Shown: one piece after another, positions 51,754 through 59,300 of the stretch | Layout: every line of letters starts with the position of its first letter | How positions within the stretch are numbered: position 1 is the first letter of the stretch | NCBI GenBank assembly: GCA_034435035.1 | Contig: DAOTXW010000016.1 | Location: 225,628-289,627 of the forward strand | Reading direction: 5' to 3' | DNA length: 64,000 nt | From: JAHEME01 sp034435035 | Lineage (GTDB): Bacteria > Chloroflexota > Anaerolineae > Aggregatilineales > UBA3940 | Made by a program: the position numbers and the translations under genes | Notes under the pieces: generated by a model | Told to the model about the DNA's origin: nothing | Database searches by the model: none | The model's input: the letters and a program-made list of their open reading frames with translations, nothing else

Positions 51754-53235
51754 GTGCAGACGCCCGATCTCGCTCCCGCTCAGATCGCACGCCGTGTTAT
51801 CCGCGGCGTGGCGATGCTCGGCGTGGCTCAGTATGCCACCGTCGCCATCGGGCTGGGCAAGATGGTCATCCTCAGCCGCCTGGTCGATCCGGCGATCTTC
51901 GGCGTGGTGGCGCTCGCTGCCACCTACGTCTCCTTTCTGTCGATCTTCCGCCTCGACCTTCGCCCGGTCGTCGTGACCGGCGATACGTCGCCGGCCCGGC
52001 TGTCCACCCAGTTTGCGCTGGAACTGGCCAGCGCGCTCGCGGGCGCTCTGCTGGCCATGCTGGCTTACGCGGTCGCCCCGGGGCTGTGCTCGCCGGCCTG
52101 CTGGGCGGCCATCGCCGCTCTGATGGCCGCCCGCATCGTCGGTGCGCTCACCTCCACACCGCTCTATCTGCTGGAGCGCGATCTGCGCCACGATGTGATC
52201 AGCCGCCTGACGGTCATCGGCGCGGCCCTCGGCCTGCTCTCCAGTGTGACTCTGGCGGCTCTGCGCCTGCCCCTGGCGGCCCTGCTGGCCGATGCCGCCG
52301 CCCTGCTGATCGTGCCCGGCCTGGGCGCCTGGCTGATCACCCGCTGGCGGCCCGCCCTGCGCTGGGACCGCGCTGTCTCGCAGGACATCTGGGCCTTCGG
52401 GATGACCCTGTGGACGACCGGCCTGCTGGGCAAGATCGTCTATGAGTTTGACGACTGGCTGATCGGCACCTTCCGGGGTGAGGCGGCGCTCGGCTTCTAT
52501 TCGCGGGCTTACAATCTCGCCAAGCTGCCCCTTGATGTCTTCGGCGGAGTCATCGCCGCGGTCAGCATGCCGCTGTATGCTCGCAGCATGGCGGCCGGGG
52601 CCGGGGCGCTCGCGCAGGCTTACCGCCTGACGACCTGGCTGCTTGCGCGGGTGGTCTTTCTCACCGGCACGATCATGCTGGCTGCGTCCGACGAGCTGAT
52701 TGTCCTCATGCTGGGGCGCACCTGGCTGCCGGTCGCGCCGCTGCTGCGCCTCATGTCGCTCTTCGTCCTGGGGCGGCCCCTGTTCCAGAACAACGGCATC
52801 CTGCTCACCGCCCTCCGTGAGGAAAAACCCTTCCGCCGCCTGACGCTCCTCCAGGCTGTCCTCCTCCTCGTCCTGGGGCCGCCCGTCGTCCTGCGCTGGG
52901 GCGAGGCGGGCATCTCGGTGGTCGTCAGCCTGATGATGGGGGTCGGTCTGGCGGTCAGTGAGTGGTATACTTCCCAACGGGTCGGGGTCGCTGGCCTGCG
53001 CGATTACGCGCTGCCCGTCCTGCTTGGCCTCACCCTGACTCCCGCCTTGATCGGGCTGGGGCGCTGGCTGGAGGCCGGCCTGATCGTTTCCCTGCTGGTC
53101 AAGGGGCTGCTCGGCGGCAGCCTCTTTGCGGCGGCGATCCTCCTGCTCGAGCGCCGCCGCGTGGCCGAAGCGGTGGCGCTGGTCACCGCCAATTTGTTGA
53201 CACCGGAGAAGGCAAGCGGTGAGGACTCTGCGTGA
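51754..53235 (+). CDS. Polysaccharide flippase (Wzx/MATE-like), copy 2
   Basis: The 493-residue second flippase opens GVAMLGVAQYATVAIGLGKMVILSRLVDPAIFGVVALA and later has MLGRTWLPVAPLLRLMSLFVLGRPL, aligned with copy 1. The GTG at 51754 is three bases after copy 1. The two proteins are diverged paralogues, so they may serve two polymers or work as a pair. No polymerase or glycosyltransferase is in the window. Confidence 0.9.
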   Translation: MQTPDLAPAQIARRVIRGVAMLGVAQYATVAIGLGKMVILSRLVDPAIFGVVALAATYVSFLSIFRLDLRPVVVTGDTSPARLSTQFALELASALAGALLAMLAYAVAPGLCSPACWAAIAALMAARIVGALTSTPLYLLERDLRHDVISRLTVIGAALGLLSSVTLAALRLPLAALLADAAALLIVPGLGAWLITRWRPALRWDRAVSQDIWAFGMTLWTTGLLGKIVYEFDDWLIGTFRGEAALGFYSRAYNLAKLPLDVFGGVIAAVSMPLYARSMAAGAGALAQAYRLTTWLLARVVFLTGTIMLAASDELIVLMLGRTWLPVAPLLRLMSLFVLGRPLFQNNGILLTALREEKPFRRLTLLQAVLLLVLGPPVVLRWGEAGISVVVSLMMGVGLAVSEWYTSQRVGVAGLRDYALPVLLGLTLTPALIGLGRWLEAGLIVSLLVKGLLGGSLFAAAILLLERRRVAEAVALVTANLLTPEKASGEDSA

Positions 53236-53788
53236 CTGGCTGAGCACCCGCGTATACCTGTTCTTCCGGGTTTACGTGCCGAACTACATCCTGAGCTGGC
53301 TGCCATTTGTGCGGCTGCGTCTGGGATACTACCGCCGTATCTGCGGCATGACCATCGGCCCCGATACCGCCCTCTGGCTGGGCTGCTGGTTCGTCGGCGC
53401 CGCGGTCGATCAGATCGTCATCGGCCGCGGCTGCTCCATCCCGCGCACCCACTTCGTCGCCGGCGAGCGCATCACCATCGGCGACTATGTCGTTTTCGGC
53501 CACGATGTCGCCCTCTACACCTCCGATCATGATCCCGATGACCCGGCTTTCACCCGCCGCAACGCGCCCATCACCATCGGCAGCCGCGCTTTCATCGGCT
53601 CGCGGGCGATCATCCTGCCTGGCGTCACCATCGGGGAAGGGGCGGTGGTGGCAGCCGGATCAGTCGTCACCCGCGATGTCGATCCCTTCACCATCGTCGC
53701 CGGCAACCCGGCTCGCTATGTGCGCGATCGGGCCGTCCGCGAGTTCACCTACACTCACACCCTTGATCATCTACCCCCGGTCAACTGA
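53219..53788 (+). CDS. Left-handed beta-helix acyltransferase (hexapeptide repeat, WbbJ-like)
   Basis: The 189-residue protein has hexapeptide repeats (IVIGRGCSIPRTHFVAGERITIGDYVVFG, ITIGSRAFIGSRAIILPGVTIGEGAVVAAGSVVTRDVDPFTIVAGNPARYVR) and the catalytic His in YTSDHDPDDP. It likely O-acetylates a sugar of the polymer handled by the flippases. The N-terminus is hydrophobic, suggesting membrane association. The GTG start overlaps the flippase by 17 bases, with GGAGAAGG upstream. Confidence 0.88.
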   Translation: MRTLRDWLSTRVYLFFRVYVPNYILSWLPFVRLRLGYYRRICGMTIGPDTALWLGCWFVGAAVDQIVIGRGCSIPRTHFVAGERITIGDYVVFGHDVALYTSDHDPDDPAFTRRNAPITIGSRAFIGSRAIILPGVTIGEGAVVAAGSVVTRDVDPFTIVAGNPARYVRDRAVREFTYTHTLDHLPPVN

Positions 53789-53810
53789 GGCCGCCTGTCC
53801 GGGTTTGCGT

Positions 53811-53816
53811 TATAAT
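53811..53816 (+). promoter_or_regulatory. -10 element of the RNase P RNA gene
   Basis: Perfect TATAAT; transcription would start near 53823, a few bases before the P1 helix. The -35 region is weak. Confidence 0.5.
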
Positions 53817-53837
53817 AGTCCCCGGCGTGAGCGGACG

Positions 53838-54224
53838 GACCCCGAGCTGGCCGGGCGATCGCGGCCCGGCGCGTTCCGGGCTGAGGAAAGTCCGCGCTCC
53901 ACAGGGCACGGTGCTGGCTAACAGCCAGGCGGGGCGACCCGACGGCAAAGTGCAACAGAGAGGCAGAGTGCGTGGCCGGAGCCTGGCTCCGCGCTGCGCG
54001 AGGGTGAAACGGTGCGGTAAGAGCGCACCGGCGCCTCTGGCGACAGGGGCGGCCAGGCAAACCCCACCGGGAGCAAGGCCAAGCAGGGACGAGGGGCGGC
54101 CCGTACCGTTTGAGTCCCGGGTAGGCTGCACGAGGCGTCTGGCAACAGGCGTCCCAGAGAGATGATCGCCCCGGCGGAGACCGCTCCGCCGGACAGAACG
54201 CGGCTTACAGGCTGGCTCGGGACC
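53838..54224 (+). ncRNA. rnpB: RNase P RNA, bacterial type A
   Basis: The conserved segments are all present in order: GAGGAAAGTCCGCGCTCC (CR-I), CACAGGGCACGGTGCTGG, GCAACAGAGAGGCAGAG, GGTGAAACGGTGCGGTAAGA (CR-II/III), AAACCCCACCGGGAGCAAGG, GGTAGGCTGCACGAGG, CCCAGAGAGATGATCGCC, and ACAGAACGCGGCTTACAG (CR-V). The P1 ends CCCGAGC (53841-53847) and GCTCGGG (54215-54221) pair perfectly, bounding the RNA. It cleaves tRNA 5' leaders. Exact ends are within a few bases. Protein frames reported across this stretch are not genes. Confidence 0.95.
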
Positions 54225-54251
54225 GCCCGCTCCGCCGATCCCCCCGGCGGC

Positions 54252-54279
54252 TTGCGAGTCCGCGAGTCCACGATACAAT
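54252..54279 (+). promoter_or_regulatory. Promoter of the SH3b lipoprotein gene
   Basis: TTGCGA at 54252-54257, a 16-base spacer and TACAAT at 54274-54279, 64 bases before the GTG. Confidence 0.5.
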
Positions 54280-54343
54280 CTGCTCCGGCTTTGACCCCGG
54301 CCCCTGGCCGGCCTGTAAGATTCGAAAGACCGAGGTACGACCT

Positions 54344-55342
54344 GTGAAACAAATGCTGATGGCTGCCCTGATCGTGGCGGCGCTGGCTGTGACGGGTTGC
54401 AGTGCCCTGGGAATCGGTGCGCCCCCCGCCACCTACACCCCGCTGCCCACCTACACGCCCCTGCCGACCTATACGCCGCCGCCTACCGCGACCGCGACTT
54501 TCCTGCCGTCGCCCACGGCCCTGCCCACCGCCACAGCTACCCCGGAGGGGCCGCAGCCCACCCCCACCATCCCACCTACGGCGACCAGCTCCCAGGCTCA
54601 GGGCGTGCTGGCCTATGGCGCCAACCTGCGCGAGGGCCCCGGCACCACCTTCGACATCATCGAGGAGCTGCCGGCCGGTGAGCCGCTCGTCCTGCTGGGA
54701 CGCGACCTCAACGGCGGGTGGATCTATGTTCGTACCACAGCCACCACCGAGGGCTGGGTGGCTCTGCGCCAGCTTCAGGGCCCGGTCGATGTGGCTCGCC
54801 TCCCGCTGGCCGCCAGCATCCCCACCCCGGATCCGGCGCTGATTACCCGGACCCCCGCCACGCCGACCCGCGCCGCCGTGACGGGCACCCAGGCTCCCGG
54901 TGCGTCTGGCACGCCCTCGGCGTCCGGCACGATCGATTTCCGTGTGGTAGCCGGCGCCGCGCCGGTCTGCGAGACCTTCACCTGGCGCATGGCCAACCGC
55001 TTCCCGGTGGTCAGCATCACCGCCGAGATCCCGCCCTTCGATACGCTCTCCCCCGAAGATGAGGTCAGCGAAAAAGTCTTCCTGCTCGACCGCGGCCAGG
55101 TGCCCGAATTCATCGACGTTAAGGCTCAGGGCAACGTCCGCCCCGGCGACTGCCGCGACTCGGATAAGACCTGCCAGAACGCGACCATCACCGTCTGTGC
55201 TGGCGCTGCCTCCAGCGCGCCCACCGGCGGCTCCGTGTACGCGGTCAATCTGCTCCTGCGCCTGGGCACTCAGAGCTACAACCAGTTCTACCTGGATGCC
55301 GAAGGGGCCATCCCCTCGACCTTCATCGTGGTTGCTCCCTAG
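54344..55342 (+). CDS. SH3b-domain lipoprotein
   Basis: The 332-residue protein has a lipoprotein signal with AVTGC at about residue 19, then a Thr/Pro linker with repeated TYTPLP units. An SH3b domain follows (LAYGANLREGPGTTFDIIEELPAGEPLVLLGRD, GGWIYVRT, GWVALRQL; about 85-145), a second Pro/Thr linker, and a C-terminal beta domain with four Cys. SH3b domains usually bind peptidoglycan peptides. The GTG has GAGGT seven bases upstream. A terminator follows. Confidence 0.83.
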   Translation: MKQMLMAALIVAALAVTGCSALGIGAPPATYTPLPTYTPLPTYTPPPTATATFLPSPTALPTATATPEGPQPTPTIPPTATSSQAQGVLAYGANLREGPGTTFDIIEELPAGEPLVLLGRDLNGGWIYVRTTATTEGWVALRQLQGPVDVARLPLAASIPTPDPALITRTPATPTRAAVTGTQAPGASGTPSASGTIDFRVVAGAAPVCETFTWRMANRFPVVSITAEIPPFDTLSPEDEVSEKVFLLDRGQVPEFIDVKAQGNVRPGDCRDSDKTCQNATITVCAGAASSAPTGGSVYAVNLLLRLGTQSYNQFYLDAEGAIPSTFIVVAP

Positions 55343-55365
55343 CGCCATCTTGAGACGCTGACTCT

Positions 55366-55402
55366 CTGCCGCGCCGGGCGGGTCCTGGCGCGGCAGCTTT
55401 TT
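55366..55402 (+). terminator. Terminator after the SH3b lipoprotein gene
   Basis: A perfect ten-base-pair stem (55366-55375 with 55387-55396), an 11-base loop and CTTTTT follow the gene. It lies between convergent genes. Confidence 0.8.
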
Positions 55403-55423
55403 CCCGGCGCCGGGATGGCGGCG

Positions 55424-55756
55424 TCAGACCCCGGCCTGCTCCCGGATCATCGTCAGCAGCATCTTGAACCGCACCCGCGCCTTCACCCCGTGCGGCACGT
55501 TCGCGGGCAGCAGCAGCGCCTCGCCGGCCTTTGCCAGGATCGCCCGGCCGCCCACCGTCCAGTCCGCCTCGCCGTCCAGTACCTGCACCAGCGCATCGAA
55601 CGGGGCGCTGTGCTCGCTCAGCTCCTGCCCGGCGTCAAAAGCGAACAAAGTGACCGTCCCCGTCGTCTTCTTGATGAGGATCTTGCTGACCACCGATCCC
55701 GCCGCGTAGCCTACGGACTCGGCCAGCGGCGTCGCGTCCAGCAGAGAGGTGTCCAT
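55424..55756 (-). CDS. Small cupin-domain protein
   Basis: The 110-residue protein is a single cupin barrel: VTLFAFDAGQELSEHSAPFDALVQVLDGEADWTVGG, then GEALLLPANVPHGVKA. It retains the His of the second motif, and the first motif has only EHSAPFD. Function is unknown; small cupins of this kind bind metals or act as isomerases or sensors. The ATG at 55754-55756 has AAGGAGG four bases upstream, better than the ATG at 55796-55798. Confidence 0.85.
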   Translation of the reverse strand: MDTSLLDATPLAESVGYAAGSVVSKILIKKTTGTVTLFAFDAGQELSEHSAPFDALVQVLDGEADWTVGGRAILAKAGEALLLPANVPHGVKARVRFKMLLTMIREQAGV

Positions 55757-55851
55757 GCTGCCTCCTTGGGTAGGGGAGTGTCCGCTGCTACTGTACACGC
55801 GTCACTTTCATCCTGCCAGCCCGATCCCCTCCCGGGCTGGCTCTGCATCCA

Positions 55852-55879
55852 TTGCGCGGGGCTGGCTGTGCTCTATAAT
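55852..55879 (+). promoter_or_regulatory. Promoter of the macroglobulin operon
   Basis: TTGCGC at 55852-55857, a 16-base spacer and a perfect TATAAT at 55874-55879, 44 bases before the ATG at 55923. Confidence 0.6.
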
Positions 55880-55922
55880 GGAAGGGGCTGGCGGGGCAGT
55901 TCCCCGCCCCAGGAGTCCCGGT

Positions 55923-56321
55923 ATGGCATCTGGCCCTCGTGAACCCATTCCTGCCCATCTCCTCCCATACGAAGTCTGGTACCGGGCCTTCACCAGCCTG
56001 GTCTTTGAGAGCTTCGTCAAAGGGGTTGTGCGGGAGCACTACCACCCCGACCCGGTTCATGTCAGCCTCCAGGTGACCCCCGATGAAGCCGTGCTGTACG
56101 TCCGGGGCAGCTCAGGGAGCGCCATCCTGGCCGAAGATGATCAGCTGCGTGACTGGGCCCTCAGCTTCATTGCCGTCGAAGTCTTCAGCCTCGAGCCCGC
56201 CGATGTAGACCTCATCTACCTCGATGGCCGGGTCGGCGCTCAGGACACCTATCTGTACATCGCCGGCCGCGGCATCCTCATCGCCGGCGATGATCAGCAT
56301 CGTAAAGGATTGTATCTATGA
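55923..56321 (+). CDS. Uncharacterised 132-residue protein coupled to the macroglobulin gene
   Basis: The protein has no signal peptide or membrane helix. It reads as alpha/beta: HLLPYEVWYRAFTSLVFESFVKGVVREHYHPDPVHVSLQVTPDEAVLYVRG, then VDLIYLDGRVGAQDTYLYIAGRGILIAG. No family was recognised. CAGGAGT lies six bases before the ATG. Its stop overlaps the macroglobulin ATG (ATGA), so translation is coupled and a role in that system, possibly cytoplasmic, is suggested but unproven. Confidence 0.7.
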   Translation: MASGPREPIPAHLLPYEVWYRAFTSLVFESFVKGVVREHYHPDPVHVSLQVTPDEAVLYVRGSSGSAILAEDDQLRDWALSFIAVEVFSLEPADVDLIYLDGRVGAQDTYLYIAGRGILIAGDDQHRKGLYL

Positions 56322-59300
56322 ACCGGCAGACTCTGGCTTACCGCAGAGCGTTCTCTGTGACCCTGCTGGCTTTCGTGCTGGCGCTGATGGCCTGCAATAT
56401 CCCCGGCTGCGCCCCGCAGCCCGGCCCGACCCCTCCGGGCGGCACCGCTATCCCGCCCACCGTCGATCCGGCCTCCCTGCCGCCCACCAACCCCCGCATC
56501 GTCGCGCAGCGCCCCTATCCCGGCGAGGAGTTGCCCCTGGATGGCAGCGTCGATATCTACTTCGATCAGCCGATGGATCGCGTCTCGGTGGAGCGGGCCC
56601 TCCGCATCGAGCCGGCCGTCCAGGCTGATGTCACCTGGATCGATGACTCTACCGTCCGCGTCACCCCGCGTTCCGGCGAACTCAAGCGGGCTGCCCGCTA
56701 CAGGGTCTCCGTCGGCGAAGGCGCCGAGAGCCGCCGCGGCCTCCAGATGGAGCAGACCTTCGTCGTCGATGTCCAGACCGTTGGCTTCCTCCAGGTCGGC
56801 GAGGCCGTCCCCGCCCCGGATGCGGCCGGCGTCGCCGCCGATGCGGTCATCACCGTCTTCTTCAACCGCCCGGTCGTCCCCCTCGGCATCGCCGGGGATG
56901 CATCCGGCCTGCCGCAGCCGCTGACCTTCTCGCCGGACATCCCCGGCGCGGGGGAGTGGATCAATACCAGCATCTACCAGTGGACGCCCTCCGCCCCGCT
57001 GGCCGGCAGCCAGACCTATACCGTCACCGTTCAGGGCGATCTCGCCGACCAGACCGGCGGCATCATGGAGGCCCCCTACAGCTGGTCGTTCACCACCCTC
57101 CCGCCCGATGTCACAACGGTCCTTCCGGCCTCCAGCGCTTCCGATGTGGGCCTCGACCAGCCCGTTCAGGTGACTTTCAACCAGCCGATGGATCGCGCCT
57201 CGACCGAGCGCGCTTTCTTGCTGGAGCGCACCGACCGCCAGGCGGTCGAAGCCGTCCCCGGCCGCTTCTCGTGGGATGAGTCCGGTCAGATCATGACCTT
57301 CAACCCGGCTGGTGGGCTTCAGCTCGATGCCATCTACCAGGCCAGCCTGAGCGCATCCGCCCGCGCGGCTACCGGCGCCGCCACCCTCAGCCGCGACTTC
57401 ACCTGGACGTTCCAGGCCGTCCGGACTCCGGCGGTCCTCAGCACCGAGCCCTTTGGCGGTCAGCAGGGCGTCCCCTCCTATTACGGCGTGCGCTTCCTGT
57501 TCACCGCGCCGATGGATCCCGACAGCTTCACGGAGGACATGGTCGTCACCGACCCGCCCCTGCCGGATACTGCCTCCTTCTATTACTCGGACTACGACCG
57601 CAGCTGGAATGTCAGCGCCGAGTGGCTGCCGTCCACCACCTACACGGTCACCCTGCAGCCCGGCGCCTCCGATCCCTACGGCAATCGTATCAGCGATCCG
57701 TACACGTTCTCCTTCACCACCGGCCCCCTGGATCCCTGGGTGCAGATCAACGCCCAGGGTCTGGTAGGCTACTACGATTCCGCCGTCGAAACCGAACTGT
57801 TCGTCCTCTACCGCAACGTCAGCCGCCTCGACTTCCAGCTTGCCCGCCTGCCCCTCGGCGATTTCGCCCGCCTGACCGGCCCGGACGCTTATTCCTACTT
57901 CGATTCCTACACGCCCGCCGCCGGCGACACCCTGCGCGAATGGTCGATCCCATCCGAGGGCGCGCTCAATGAAGCGGTCTATGCCAGGGTGCCCCTCACC
58001 ACACCGGAAGGCCGTTCGCTGGAGCCTGGCACCTATCTGCTCACCCTCGATGCGCCGGAGGTTCAATACGGGCGCATCCGTCACCTGATCGTCGTCACCA
58101 ACGCCAACCTCACGCTGAAGTCCAGCTTCGATGAATCCCTGGTTTGGCTCACCGACCTGCGCACCGGGCAGCCGCTGTCCGGCATCCCGGTCACCCTTTA
58201 CAACGAGCGTTTTGGCGCCGTGGCCGATGGAGTCACCGGGCGCGACGGAGTCCTGGAGCTGGAGGCGCCCCACCGGGCCAACCTCTGGTCGATCCAGTAT
58301 GCCGTCGCCGAGGGCGGCGGAGTCTTCGCCGTCGCCACCACCGATCTGGGCGAGGGCATCTATCCCTGGGACTTCGGCCTGCCCGGTTTCTTCGACTTCC
58401 AGGACTTCAGCCTGTATCTCTATACTGATCGTCCCCTGTACCGCCCCGGCCAGGAGGTCTTCTTTAAGGGCATCCTGCGCAGCAAGAACGATGTCGTCTA
58501 TGCGCTCCCTCCCGATCAGCAGATCACCGTCCGCGTCTTTAATGATCAGGGCGACGAGATCCGCACGGTCAACCTGCCTCTCAGCGAGTTTGGCACCTTC
58601 AGCGGCTCGCTCACCCTGGATCAAGAGGCCTCGCTCGGCTACTACAGCATCATGGCCGAATACCACGAGATCCAGACGGGTCTGGGCTTCCAGGTCGCCG
58701 AGTATCGCAAGCCGGAGTTCGTCGTCAGTGTCACGCCGGAGGAGCCCGCCGTCGTGGAGGGCGATACCATCCGCGTGGCGGTGGATACCCGGTTCTTCTT
58801 CGGCGGCCCCGTCAGCGGCGCCGGGGTCACCTGGACCGTCCTCGCCGACGCCTACTTCTTTGACTATCAGGGGCCGGGCGCTTACAGCTTCAATGACTTC
58901 CCCGAAGATGAGGCCCTCAGCCCGGATTTCATCCCCGGCTACGGCGAAGTCATCGCCGAGGGCAGCGGCGTCACCGATGATCAGGGGCGCCTGCTCATCC
59001 AGCTGCCGGCCAGCCTGGATGACAGCGCCACCTCCCGCCGTCTCACGATCGAAGCGACCGTCACCGACATCAACCAGACCTCGGTCTCCAACCGCGCCGA
59101 GGTGATCATCCACCGCGGCCGCTACTATGTCGGCGTCAGCCCGGATGTCTACGTCGGCGTCGCCGGTCAGCCCCAGTCCGCCCGCCTGCTCGTCGTCGAT
59201 TGGGAGAGCGCTCCGGTGCCCGATCAGGACGTCAGCGTCCAGATCGTTGAGCGCCGCTGGAACAGCGTGCAGGAACGTGACCAGTACGGCCGCACCCAGT

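Noticed and set aside
50353..53247. 964-codon antisense frame over the flippases
   Set aside because: It is low-complexity Gln/Arg/Asp-rich, without motifs, opposite two clear membrane proteins.
53918..55348. 476-codon antisense frame crossing the RNase P RNA and the SH3b lipoprotein gene
   Set aside because: It runs through a structured RNA and a real gene, with no protein features.
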